A stretch of DNA of 11,669 bases from an uncultured Bacteroidales bacterium (GCA_900554715.1 USIN01000041.1:1-11669), one strand, 5' to 3'; shown: positions 1 through 7,149, counted from the stretch's first letter. Notes: generated by a model not told the origin, from the letters alone. Program-made: numbers and translations.

Positions 1-1196
1 ATATAGCCGGTGACGATATATTCCTGAACCTCGGCGGCATGATCGCTGTCGGGGTAGCGGCGCAGAAATTCCTCGAATGTCGAGACTGTGCTGCCGAAGG
101 GTATCGTGGCGCCGTCAAACTTCGCCACGGCGTAGTTGTAGAAGGCCGCCTCTTGCACTTTAGTGTCGTAAGGCAGACGCAGCGCCTTATCGAAGGCGAG
201 AAGCGCGGCCGATTTGTCGCCGCTGTTGACAAGAGCCTGGCCGATATAGAGATAGGCGCTCTGACCCATAGCGCTGTCATCGGCTGAGACCGGTTCGAGC
301 GCCTCGATTGCACGGGCATAATTGCCCTGCTCATATTCGGCGAGGCCGAGGATATAGAGCGTCGACAGCGAGGGATTCTCGACCGCCGCGCGGTATTTCT
401 TGAGATAGTCGATGGCTTCGCTGCCGCGGCCGGTATGATAAAGCGACTCGCCGGCGATGCGGTTGGCCTCGGCGACGAAATCGTCACGGCTGTCATTGCG
501 CCGCAGGAGCGCTTTGGCGGTCGAGAGCGCGCGGTTGTAATCGCCGTCGACAAAATAAATCTGCGACAGGTAGTAGTCGGCCATATTGCCCGGCTCGGCC
601 GAGGTGTCGACATCCTTGAACAGACGTTTGGCCTCGCTGTAGTCACCTTTGACATAAGCGATATAGCCGAGATAGAAGCGGGCGGCATTGGCGTAGCGAC
701 GGCTTGACAGCAGCGAGCTGAAACGCGATGCGGCGGCGTCGAAATCGGCGAGCTGAAGACGGCAGTAGCCTTCGCGGTAAGCGAGTTCGTCGGCCTCGGA
801 GGCGGGAAGGGCGTCAGGGTTGACCATCTGATAGACTTTCAGGGCGTCGGCAAAGCTTGTCTCGAAGAGGCAGTCGCCGATGCGCATCAGAGCCTGCTGA
901 CGGTGGAGCGAATATGGATACATCGACAGGAAGGCCACGAAATGGGGCTTTGCGGCACGACCCGAGACGTTGAAATTGGCCATCGCGATGAGCCAGTCAG
1001 ACTCCTCTCGCTCGCTCTCGGAGAGCGCCGCGCGGTCGAGCCGTGCAAGCTGATCGATGCAGCCGGTATAATTGCGGTCGGCATACATGGCCTCGCCGCG
1101 TTTGAGATAACCGTCATTGCCGGTCGAATTTATCTGAGCCACCATCGGCATCACAGCCGCGCCGGCGAGGATAGAAATAATTAATCGCTTTTTCAT
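1..1196 (-). CDS. TPR-repeat secretory protein, C-terminus beyond the window
   Basis: The reading frame is open from an ATG at 1196 to the left edge, giving 398 visible residues and no stop. The N-terminus (MKKRLIISILAGAAVMPMVA, then Q) is a typical signal peptide, so the protein is exported, probably to the periplasm. Helix-turn-helix pairs of the TPR type follow at about residues 30-53, 136-165, 172-198, 206-232, 243-270, 280-303 and 312-340, with blocks such as YVKGDYSEAKRLF and YEQGNYARAIEAL. Residues 374-392 resemble the FxxFLxxYPxSxxA repeats of YbgF/BamD-like proteins. Large exported TPR proteins of this layout are common in Bacteroidales and most have no assigned role. A role in protein-protein scaffolding at the envelope is inference. 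The gene lies 61 bases after the proA stop but has its own strong promoter, so it need not depend on the proBA transcript. Confidence 0.85.
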   Translation of the reverse strand, partial: MKKRLIISILAGAAVMPMVAQINSTGNDGYLKRGEAMYADRNYTGCIDQLARLDRAALSESEREESDWLIAMANFNVSGRAAKPHFVAFLSMYPYSLHRQQALMRIGDCLFETSFADALKVYQMVNPDALPASEADELAYREGYCRLQLADFDAAASRFSSLLSSRRYANAARFYLGYIAYVKGDYSEAKRLFKDVDTSAEPGNMADYYLSQIYFVDGDYNRALSTAKALLRRNDSRDDFVAEANRIAGESLYHTGRGSEAIDYLKKYRAAVENPSLSTLYILGLAEYEQGNYARAIEALEPVSADDSAMGQSAYLYIGQALVNSGDKSAALLAFDKALRLPYDTKVQEAAFYNYAVAKFDGATIPFGSTVSTFEEFLRRYPDSDHAAEVQEYIVTGY

Positions 1197-1212
1197 AATC
1201 AGAGATTTGCTG

Positions 1213-1242
1213 CAAAGATAGAAATTCTTACCGAGCCCGCAA
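1213..1242 (-). promoter_or_regulatory. Bacteroidetes-type promoter for the TPR gene
   Basis: On the minus strand, TTG (1242-1240) is followed after exactly 19 bases by TATCTTTG (1220-1213). This matches the known Bacteroidetes sigma-ABfr consensus of a -33 TTG and a -7 TAnnTTTG. The ATG is 16 bases further on, so the leader would be only about 10 bases. The -33 element lies 15 bases past the proA stop codon. Confidence 0.75.
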
Positions 1243-1257
1243 AATAGTGCAGGTCTG

Positions 1258-2493
1258 TTATTCGCGCGTCTGGCCGGAGCCGGTGATGAGATATTTGTAA
1301 GTGACGATTTCGTTGAGAGCCATGGGGCCGCGGGCGTGTAGTTTCTGGGTCGAAATGCCGATCTCGGCTCCCATGCCGAACTGGGCGCCGTCGGTGAAAG
1401 CTGTCGAGACGTTGGCATAGACACAGGCGGCGTCGACCGAGGCGAGGAAGCGGTCGCGCGCGTCAGGCTGCTCGGCGACGATACACTCGCTGTGGTGAGA
1501 GCCGTGACGGGCGATGAAATCGAGAGCCTCGTCGATGTCGGCGACGGTCTTGAGCGACATCTTGTAGTCGAGCCATTCGCGGCCGAAGTCGCTGTCGGCG
1601 GCATGACGCAGCAGCGGATAGACGCCCTCGAGAGCGGCGTATGACTCGTCGTCGGCATAGATCTCGACATCCTTCTCGGCGAGGCGGTCGCAAAGCGTCG
1701 GCAGCGCGCCGAGGCAGCTGCGGTCGACGATTAGGCAGTCGAGAGCGTTGCAGACGCTGACACGGCGGGTCTTGGCGTTGAAGATGATGTCGCGGCCGGT
1801 GGCGATGTCGCCCGAGGTGTGGAAATAGGTGTGGCAGACACCGGCGCCGGTCTCGATGACGGGGACGGTGGCGTTGTCGCGGACGAAGTCGATAAGACGC
1901 CGGCTGCCTCTGGGAATGATGACGTCGATATAGCCGACGGCGTGGAGCATCGCCGTCACGGCATCGTGGTCATTGGGCAGGAGAGTGACGGCATCGTCGG
2001 GCAGACCGGCCTCGGCGAGCGCGTCGATGATGATGGCTACGGCGAGAGCATTTGTCTCGGCTGCCTCGTGACCGCCTTTGAGCACGACGGCGCTGCCGGC
2101 CTTGAAGCAGAGGCTGAAGACGTCGAAGGTGACGTTGGGACGCGACTCGTAGATGACGCCGATGACGCCGAAAGGCACGGTGACTTTGCGTATCAGCATG
2201 CCGTTGGGACGCTCGCGGCGCTCGAGCTCACGGCCCAGAGGCGACGGCAGAGCGGCAACGGCACGCATGTCGGCGGCGATACCGGCGATGCGTTCGCGGG
2301 TGAGTTTAAGGCGGTCATACATGGGTGAATCCTCGCCCATGGCAGCGAGGTCGACGGCATTGGCCTCGAGAAGGTCTTCGGCACGGTTTTCGAGACGGTC
2401 GGCGAGCGCGAGCAACAGAGCGTCGCGTTTCTCGGGTGTGATAAGTGAAAGTCTGCGACCTGCTTCGGCCGCACGGCTGAATATCTTTTCCAT
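1258..2493 (-). CDS. proA: Glutamate-5-semialdehyde dehydrogenase (gamma-glutamyl phosphate reductase)
   Basis: ProA reduces gamma-glutamyl phosphate to glutamate-5-semialdehyde with NADPH, the second step of proline synthesis from glutamate in the cytoplasm. The 411 residues are the usual full length. Visible family features are the nucleotide-domain segment FGVIGVIYESRPNVTFDVFS (108-127), AVVLKGG (135-141), and RVSVCNALDCLIV (244-256), whose Cys248 is the likely catalytic thiol. The PROA signature lies at about 317-338 (VxxxxxA...HGSHHSE), and the conserved C-terminal stretch GISTQKLHARGPMAL is at 378-392. Residues 219-225 read VCHTYFH, where many ProA proteins have Asp in place of the last His; I take this as a lineage variant. 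The ATG at 2493 gives a normal N-terminus. proB ends 29 bases upstream on the same strand, so the two are almost certainly co-transcribed. Confidence 0.97.
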   Translation of the reverse strand: MEKIFSRAAEAGRRLSLITPEKRDALLLALADRLENRAEDLLEANAVDLAAMGEDSPMYDRLKLTRERIAGIAADMRAVAALPSPLGRELERRERPNGMLIRKVTVPFGVIGVIYESRPNVTFDVFSLCFKAGSAVVLKGGHEAAETNALAVAIIIDALAEAGLPDDAVTLLPNDHDAVTAMLHAVGYIDVIIPRGSRRLIDFVRDNATVPVIETGAGVCHTYFHTSGDIATGRDIIFNAKTRRVSVCNALDCLIVDRSCLGALPTLCDRLAEKDVEIYADDESYAALEGVYPLLRHAADSDFGREWLDYKMSLKTVADIDEALDFIARHGSHHSECIVAEQPDARDRFLASVDAACVYANVSTAFTDGAQFGMGAEIGISTQKLHARGPMALNEIVTYKYLITGSGQTRE

Positions 2494-2522
2494 AATGGAT
2501 ATATTTTTTAGCTTTATGTCAG

Positions 2523-3632
2523 TTATTGAAACACACGTGAATCATCGATATAGAGGTAGTCGGCGTGGACGAGGGGTTTCTCGCCGCCACGGCCCATCAT
2601 GTCGCGGGCAGTCTGCGAGTCGAAGGCAACGCGTCCCCAGGCGACAGTCTCGCCGCGGCTGTCGGCGACGATGACAATGTCGTCTTTCTCGAAATCGCCC
2701 TCGACGGCGGTGACGCCGACAGCGAGCAGGCTCGCGCCGTCGCGCGACAGCAGGGCCGCGCGGGCGCCGTCGTTGACGGTGAGCGTACCCTTGGCGAACG
2801 ACTCGCTGTGGGCAATCCATTTCTTGACACCTGTCTGACGGCGGTCTGCGGCGACGAAGGTCGTCGAACCGACTTCGGGGTCACCGTCGACGAGACGCGG
2901 CAGGATGCTGTCGCGCTTGCCGTTGGCGATGACGACGGCTATGCCCTCTGAGGCGACCTTGCGGGCGATGCGGTATTTCGTGGCCATGCCGCCGCGGCCG
3001 GCGCTCGACTTCGACGCGGTGATATACTGCGACATGTCGTCGTCGGGCATGATGCGCGGTATCAGACGGGAGGCCGGATCGGCCGGGTCGCCGGTATAGA
3101 GACCGTCGATGTTGCTGAGAATGACGAGGGCGTCGGCGTCCATCATCGTGGCGATGAGGCCCGAAAGCTCGTCGTTGTCAGTAAACATCAGCTCGGTGAC
3201 CGAGACGGTGTCGTTCTCGTTGACAACAGGGATGACACCGCAGCGGAGCATCACCTCCATGCAATGTTTCTGGTTGAGATAGTGGCGGCGGGTAGCGAAG
3301 TTCTCTTTTGTCGTCAGCACCTGACCGCAGACGAGGTCGTGGTCACGGAAAAGCTCGTAGTAGCGGTTGATGAGCCACGCCTGGCCGACAGCGCTGAAGA
3401 GCTGCCGCGACGACACGTCGTCGAGCGTGACATCGATTTTACCGCCGATGCGCCCGCGGCCCGAAGCCACGGCCCCCGACGATATGAGAATGACGTCGAT
3501 GCCCCGGCGGCGGAGCTCGGCAACCTGATCGACGATAGCGCTCAGACGGGTGATGTCGAGACGCCCGTCGCGGCGCGTCAGCACATTGCTGCCAATTTTA
3601 ATCACAAGACGTCTGATGTCTTTTGTCATCAT
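2523..3632 (-). CDS. proB: Glutamate 5-kinase with PUA domain
   Basis: ProB phosphorylates glutamate to gamma-glutamyl phosphate with ATP. This is the first and usually proline-inhibited step of proline synthesis. The product is labile, which fits proA being the next gene. The amino-acid kinase domain covers about residues 5-265. It shows the phosphate-binding start VIKIGSNVLT (10-19), LISSGAVASG (49-58), the substrate segment VVNENDTVS (136-144) with TDNDELSG (151-158), and the kinase signature GRGGMATK (212-219). The NEND and DND segments, where proline and glutamate contacts cluster in E. coli ProB, look intact. A C-terminal PUA domain follows at about 278-358. The length of 369 is normal for the PUA-bearing form. 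The start overlaps the dnaX stop as ATGA. A second ATG directly after the first (3629) is also possible. The overlap suggests translational coupling to dnaX. Confidence 0.97.
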   Translation of the reverse strand: MMTKDIRRLVIKIGSNVLTRRDGRLDITRLSAIVDQVAELRRRGIDVILISSGAVASGRGRIGGKIDVTLDDVSSRQLFSAVGQAWLINRYYELFRDHDLVCGQVLTTKENFATRRHYLNQKHCMEVMLRCGVIPVVNENDTVSVTELMFTDNDELSGLIATMMDADALVILSNIDGLYTGDPADPASRLIPRIMPDDDMSQYITASKSSAGRGGMATKYRIARKVASEGIAVVIANGKRDSILPRLVDGDPEVGSTTFVAADRRQTGVKKWIAHSESFAKGTLTVNDGARAALLSRDGASLLAVGVTAVEGDFEKDDIVIVADSRGETVAWGRVAFDSQTARDMMGRGGEKPLVHADYLYIDDSRVFQ

Positions 3633-5377
3633 AGCAATGTCAGTTTAAATTCTTCTGCAAATGCGGCGAATGCCTTGTTTTCTTTAAGCATATAGTTATA
3701 GACCTCGCGTTCGGTCCAGGTCATCGGCGAGGATTCGCCGGTGTTGATTTCGACAAGTATGTCGAAGTTATCGTTCTGAAGCCTGTCACGCATAAAGCCG
3801 ACGATGTCGGGCATTGCGGGGCGGACGACGGCTGCCTGAATCTCGCTCTCGACCGTCATGACATAGCTGTCTCCGCCGATATGGCGCGGTTTGGCGGTGC
3901 GCATGGTGTTGATAATCACTTTGGCCGAAGGGTGCGACTGTATATATGACTCCCAGAAGGTATTGACCGTTTCGGGCGAATATGCCTGGGTGCGTTTCTC
4001 ACGGACGACAGCCGAAGCCGCGTCGGCGTTGCCGGCACCTTTGTCGTCGACGAGGCCGTGACGCAGCGAGATCTTCGGCAGAGGTATGCGCCCGGGCCTC
4101 ACCGTAGGCGTAGCCGCGGCAGCAACGGCGGCTGTTTTGGTTTCTTTAGCTATATCATTCTCTTTAGCTACCTTAGCTATATTAGCTATGTTAGCTTTAT
4201 TAGCAGTATCAGCTTCTTTAGCTGCCTGATTGGTGACAATAGGTTTTAACCGCCCCTCTCCGTTGTCACCGTCACTGGGGGAGGGGCTGAATGATTGGCA
4301 CAGCTTTATGAGCGTCAGCTCGACAAGAAACTGCTTGTTTGACGCTGCCCGATAGTTTAGGTCGGCGTCGTTGCACAAGGCCATGGCCCTGTAGAGAAAT
4401 TGCGGGGGGCATTTGGCGGCCGTGGCTGCCATCTCGGCCTTGACCTCGTCGGCGTCTTCGAGCAGACAGGCCGTGGCGGGATTCTGGGCCACCATGAGGT
4501 CGCGCAGATATTGCCCGAGACCGTTGACAAAGAAGAGCGAATCGAAGCCTCGTTCGCGTATCTCCTTATAAATCAGCAGCGCCGCAGGTATATCGCCCTT
4601 GACGAAGGCGTCGAGCAGACGGCCGTAGTAGCTGCGGTCGAGGATGTTGAGGTTGGCGATTGTCGACGCATAGGTGATATTGCCCTTCGACGAGGCCGCT
4701 ACCTGATCGAATATCGACAGGGCGTCGCGCATGGCGCCGTCAGCCTTGCGTGCGATGACGTTGAGGGCCGCGCGCTCGGCGCTTATGCCCTCATTGGCGG
4801 CGACAGACGCCAGATGGTCGGCGATATCGTTGACCGTGATGCGGTTGAAGTCATATATCTGACAGCGCGACAGTATCGTCGGTATAATCTTGTGTTTCTC
4901 GGTTGTGGCGAGGATGAATATGACATACGACGGCGGCTCCTCGAGCGTCTTGAGGAAGGCGTTGAAGGCGGCAGACGAAAGCATGTGGACCTCGTCGATG
5001 ATGAAGACGCGGTAACGGCCGTGTGTCGGCGGCATCTGCACCATCTCGATGACTTCGCGGATGTCGTCGATGCCGTTGTTAGAGGCGGCGTCGAGCTCGA
5101 CGATATTCATCGAGCGTCCTTCGTTGAACGAGCGGCACGACTCACATTCGTTGCATGCCTCGCCGTCGGCAGTCGGGTTGGCGCAGTTGATTGTTTTGGC
5201 GAAAATACGCGCACACGAGGTCTTGCCTATGCCTCGCGAGCCGCAGAAGAGATAGGCATGAGCCAGGCGGTCGGTGGCGATGGCGTTTTTGAGAGTCCCC
5301 GTCAGCGCGCGCTGGCCGACGACCGACGAGAATGTCGTCGGACGATATTTACGTGCTGAGACTATATACTGTTCCAT
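3629..5377 (-). CDS. dnaX: DNA polymerase III subunit tau/gamma (clamp loader ATPase)
   Basis: DnaX is the ATPase of the clamp loader that places the beta sliding clamp on DNA. With the start at 5377 the protein has 582 residues. It shows Walker A GSRGIGKT (46-53), zinc-site cysteines C65, C75, C78 and C81, Walker B IIDEVHML (126-133), sensor 1 ATTE (157-160), the SRC motif (170-172) and sensor 2 GAMRDALS (214-221). Domain III follows to about 360, then a low-complexity linker (about 361-465) and a C-terminal domain (466-582). I chose 5377 because the protein then begins MEQYIVSARKYRP, as in Bacteroidetes homologues. An in-frame ATG at 5398 would add seven residues but lies upstream of a promoter-like TATCTTTG. 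The linker holds a 9-bp tandem repeat and a hairpin, described separately. I saw no obvious slippery A-run for a programmed gamma frameshift. proB overlaps its stop by 4 bases. Confidence 0.96.
   Translation of the reverse strand: MEQYIVSARKYRPTTFSSVVGQRALTGTLKNAIATDRLAHAYLFCGSRGIGKTSCARIFAKTINCANPTADGEACNECESCRSFNEGRSMNIVELDAASNNGIDDIREVIEMVQMPPTHGRYRVFIIDEVHMLSSAAFNAFLKTLEEPPSYVIFILATTEKHKIIPTILSRCQIYDFNRITVNDIADHLASVAANEGISAERAALNVIARKADGAMRDALSIFDQVAASSKGNITYASTIANLNILDRSYYGRLLDAFVKGDIPAALLIYKEIRERGFDSLFFVNGLGQYLRDLMVAQNPATACLLEDADEVKAEMAATAAKCPPQFLYRAMALCNDADLNYRAASNKQFLVELTLIKLCQSFSPSPSDGDNGEGRLKPIVTNQAAKEADTANKANIANIAKVAKENDIAKETKTAAVAAAATPTVRPGRIPLPKISLRHGLVDDKGAGNADAASAVVREKRTQAYSPETVNTFWESYIQSHPSAKVIINTMRTAKPRHIGGDSYVMTVESEIQAAVVRPAMPDIVGFMRDRLQNDNFDILVEINTGESSPMTWTEREVYNYMLKENKAFAAFAEEFKLTLL
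4146..4226. repeat. Degenerate 9-bp tandem repeat inside dnaX
   Basis: Nine consecutive 9-base units can be read on the plus strand from 4146, with consensus TTAGCTATA. Units 1, 3, 4, 5, 6 and 9 keep TTAGCT; units 7 and 8 are TTAGCAGTA and TCAGCTTCT; unit 2 (TCATTCTCT) is the most diverged. In the dnaX frame each unit is three codons, giving runs of Ala-Asn/Lys-x (ANIANIAKVAKEN). Changes in copy number would therefore keep the frame. The codons are AT-rich (GCT, AAT, ATA), unlike the GC-ending codons in the rest of dnaX. Confidence 0.8.
4252..4287. repeat. GC-rich inverted repeat inside the dnaX linker
   Basis: GCCCCTCTCC (4252-4261) pairs with GGGGGAGGGGC (4277-4287) with one mismatch across a 15-base loop. 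The loop region also holds TTGTCACC (4263-4270), which is an inverted copy of GGTGACAA at 4232-4239, so an alternative stem is possible. In the dnaX frame it encodes SPSPSDGDNGEGR (residues 364-376). It resembles small dispersed palindromic elements that insert in linkers. Whether it is repeated elsewhere in the genome cannot be seen here. Confidence 0.6.
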
Positions 5378-5382
5378 ATTGG

Positions 5383-5390
5383 CAAAGATA
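5383..5390 (-). promoter_or_regulatory. Probable -7 element for dnaX-proB-proA
   Basis: TATCTTTG on the minus strand is a perfect TAnnTTTG and the same octamer as in the TPR promoter. No TTG stands 19 bases upstream (TCG is there), so the -33 part is weak. The element ends 5 bases before the chosen dnaX ATG, which would leave almost no leader on the mRNA. Confidence 0.5.
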
Positions 5391-5398
5391 GTCAACAT

Positions 5399-5588
5399 GC
5401 GACAAATAACGAAACCGCGCCGACAAAAAAATCAAATTCAAATCTGATTTTTAAACTCGACCTTTATTTGCCCCTACCCTCCCGCATTTAGAGTCAATAA
5501 TCTGCGATTTTTAATTGTTAAAATATTCAAATAATCGCCACAAGTAGTATTTCCAACCCACTTATGGTAATTATTCGGTTATTTTTTA
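5399..5588. other. AT-rich intergenic region between divergent dnaX and the ATPase gene
   Basis: I see no gene here. The base composition switches from GC-rich to AT-rich at about 5421. It contains an 8-bp inverted repeat, AAAAATCA (5427-5434) and TGATTTTT (5445-5452), with a 10-base loop and A/T runs on both sides. This could be a weak bidirectional terminator or simply AT-rich dyad DNA. TCTGCGATTTTTAATTGTT (5501-5519) resembles the sequence at 7111-7129 on the other side of the ATPase gene. Confidence 0.5.
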
Positions 5589-5606
5589 TATATTTGTACA
5601 AATTTA
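5589..5606. promoter_or_regulatory. Palindrome with opposed -7 elements: promoter/operator of the ATPase gene
   Basis: The 12-base core ATTTGTACAAAT (5592-5603) is a perfect palindrome. With one mismatched pair it extends to 18 bases (5589-5606). The top strand contains TATATTTG (5589-5596) and the bottom strand TAAATTTG (5606-5599), both matching TAnnTTTG. The ATPase ATG is 6 bases beyond the dyad. A -33 TTG at the expected spacing is not present. It may be the promoter and at the same time a binding site for a dimeric regulator; the second part is inference. Confidence 0.5.
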
Positions 5607-5612
5607 AGAAAT

Positions 5613-7034
5613 ATGCTAATAGGACGAGAAGACGAAATCGCAAAGCTCAAAAGGGCCTATAATTCAGAGAATTCAGAGTTTGTAGCTGTTTACGGACGTA
5701 GACGCATAGGAAAGACCTTTCTTATACGAGAAACTTTTAAAGATGGCTTTACCTTTCAATACAGCGGCATCTTTAATGCAAGCAACTCAGAGCAACTGGA
5801 TATGTTTTACAGAAGCTTGCTTGAACAAGGTCTCAACCCGGTAGAGAAAGCTCCTAAAAGCTGGTTTGACGCGTTCTTATTGTTAGAACATCTCATCAAA
5901 GAATCGACAGCAGCCCGCAAAGTAATCTTCCTCGATGAACTCCCCTGGATGGATGTACGCAATTCAAGGTTTATTCCGGCCTTTGAATATTTTTGGAACG
6001 GATGGGCATCTGCCCGTAAAGATATTTTGCTGATAATTTGCGGCAGCGCAACATCTTGGATTATAAACAAAATATTTCGTAATAAAGGCGGATTATATAA
6101 TCGCGTAACATACAAAATTCAACTCAAACAATTTTCGCTCCATGAATGTGAGGAATTGGCAAAATCTCTGAAACTTCCATTAAGCCGCAATATGATTATA
6201 GAGGTTTATATGGTGATGGGAGGTATCCCATATTATTGGACAAAACTTGAGCCCACTAAAAGCATAAGCAGAGCGATAACCGATCTATTTTTGTCTTCTG
6301 ACGGCGAACTGCATAACGAATTCAATTATATCTATGCGTCGATGTTCAAAAGCCCTGAAAAATATATAAAAGTAATTGAAACTCTGGCTAACAAAAAATC
6401 GGGTCTTACACGGGATGAAATCATCACAAACGCCAAACTTGAAAGCAACGGACAGCTGAGTCAGATTCTTGAAGACCTGATTGAATGTGGGTTTATCAGA
6501 AAATATTGCCACATAGACAAAAAAATCAGGGATGCATTATATCAACTCGTAGATTGCTATTCTTTGTTTTACTTTCAATTTGTCAAAAATTCCCATAATG
6601 CTGACGAGGATTACTGGATGAGGCTTATGAGGACACCGACATACAATACCTGGTGCGGATTGTCTTTTGAAAGAGTATGCCTGCTACATACCAGACAGCT
6701 AAAGGCTGCCCTTGGCATAACAGGCATTATGGCAAATATATTTTCATGGCGTATTAAAGGAAACGAATATCATCCGGGCGTACAAATTGATCTACTAATC
6801 GACAGGGCAGACAATGTGATTAATGTATGCGAAATGAAATATGCGCCTGATGGATATACAATGACTACAACCGCATTAAAAAACATCAGGACGAAACTAA
6901 GCGTAATACGTCAATATACCCCAACTAAAAAATATGTCGAAGCAGTCCTGATAACATCTAACGGTGTAGTAAGGAATCAAAACTCCGATGAAATTATAAA
7001 TCAAATTACTGCAGATCAATTATTTTTACCTTGA
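5613..7034 (+). CDS. ATP-binding protein, ATPase_2 (PF01637) with DUF234-like C-terminal domain
   Basis: This 473-residue P-loop ATPase has Walker A GRRRIGKT (28-35), Walker B VIFLDELPWMD (104-114) and a sensor-like GSATSWI (144-150). The segment RVTYKIQLKQFSLHE (164-178) is typical of this family. A probable winged-helix region (about 245-305) follows. The C-terminus fits DUF234 (PF03008) with a PD-(D/E)XK nuclease-like core: E353, the Asp in QIDLLID (D393) and the E-x-K of CEMKY (E407, K409). The family is widespread in archaea and Bacteroidetes and its function is not settled. Nuclease activity or a defence role is inference from the motif only. It is the only plus-strand gene here, and its AT-rich codons contrast sharply with its neighbours, suggesting horizontal acquisition. 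It has its own promoter-like dyad and its own terminator. The ATG at 5613 puts the family start MLIGREDEIAKL at residue 1. Confidence 0.9.
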   Translation: MLIGREDEIAKLKRAYNSENSEFVAVYGRRRIGKTFLIRETFKDGFTFQYSGIFNASNSEQLDMFYRSLLEQGLNPVEKAPKSWFDAFLLLEHLIKESTAARKVIFLDELPWMDVRNSRFIPAFEYFWNGWASARKDILLIICGSATSWIINKIFRNKGGLYNRVTYKIQLKQFSLHECEELAKSLKLPLSRNMIIEVYMVMGGIPYYWTKLEPTKSISRAITDLFLSSDGELHNEFNYIYASMFKSPEKYIKVIETLANKKSGLTRDEIITNAKLESNGQLSQILEDLIECGFIRKYCHIDKKIRDALYQLVDCYSLFYFQFVKNSHNADEDYWMRLMRTPTYNTWCGLSFERVCLLHTRQLKAALGITGIMANIFSWRIKGNEYHPGVQIDLLIDRADNVINVCEMKYAPDGYTMTTTALKNIRTKLSVIRQYTPTKKYVEAVLITSNGVVRNQNSDEIINQITADQLFLP

Positions 7035-7086
7035 CAGTAGTTTATCTTGAGATAGCTTGAGAAGCTAAAAGCTTATAACGCAAAAA

Positions 7087-7117
7087 CCGCAGAATTAGCT
7101 ATTTACAAATTCTGCGG
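7087..7117. terminator. Bidirectional intrinsic terminator between convergent genes
   Basis: CCGCAGAATT (7087-7096) and AATTCTGCGG (7108-7117) form a perfect 10-bp stem with an 11-base loop. A T-rich tract follows on the plus strand, ending in GTTTTT at 7127-7132. An A-run precedes the stem (7082-7086), giving a T-run on the minus strand. It would stop the plus-strand ATPase transcript and the minus-strand SIMPL transcript, whose stop codon is at 7150. Small AGCTT/AAGCT dyads at 7050-7075 lie just before it. Confidence 0.8.
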
Positions 7118-7149
7118 CTTTAATTTGTTTTTCAAATAACTCTGCGGTG

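Noticed and set aside
1819..2328. 169-codon plus-strand frame opposite proA
   Set aside because: It is very rich in Asp and Gly, as expected for the reverse of GC-rich codons, and proA covers the whole region.
4146..4226. CRISPR-like short repeats
   Set aside because: The units are 9 bases with no spacers and stay in the dnaX frame, so this is a coding tandem repeat.
4400..5359. Long open frame of 319 codons on the plus strand opposite dnaX
   Set aside because: It lies wholly antisense to the well-supported dnaX, its protein shows no recognisable family, and GC-rich DNA with biased codons often gives open antisense frames.
3629..5377. Programmed frameshift site making a short gamma form of DnaX
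   Set aside because: I found no A-rich slippery heptamer with a following stem on the coding strand. The linker hairpin at 4252-4287 has no slippery run at the right distance before it.
5378..5398. Longer dnaX start at 5398 (adds MLTIFAN)
   Set aside because: The extra residues include the TATCTTTG promoter-like element and lie before the conserved MEQYIVSARKYRP start.
7035..7086. Several small dyads (TATCT/AGATA, AGCTT/AAGCT) after the ATPase stop
   Set aside because: The arms are only 5 bases in AT-rich DNA and the real terminator is the 10-bp stem just downstream.
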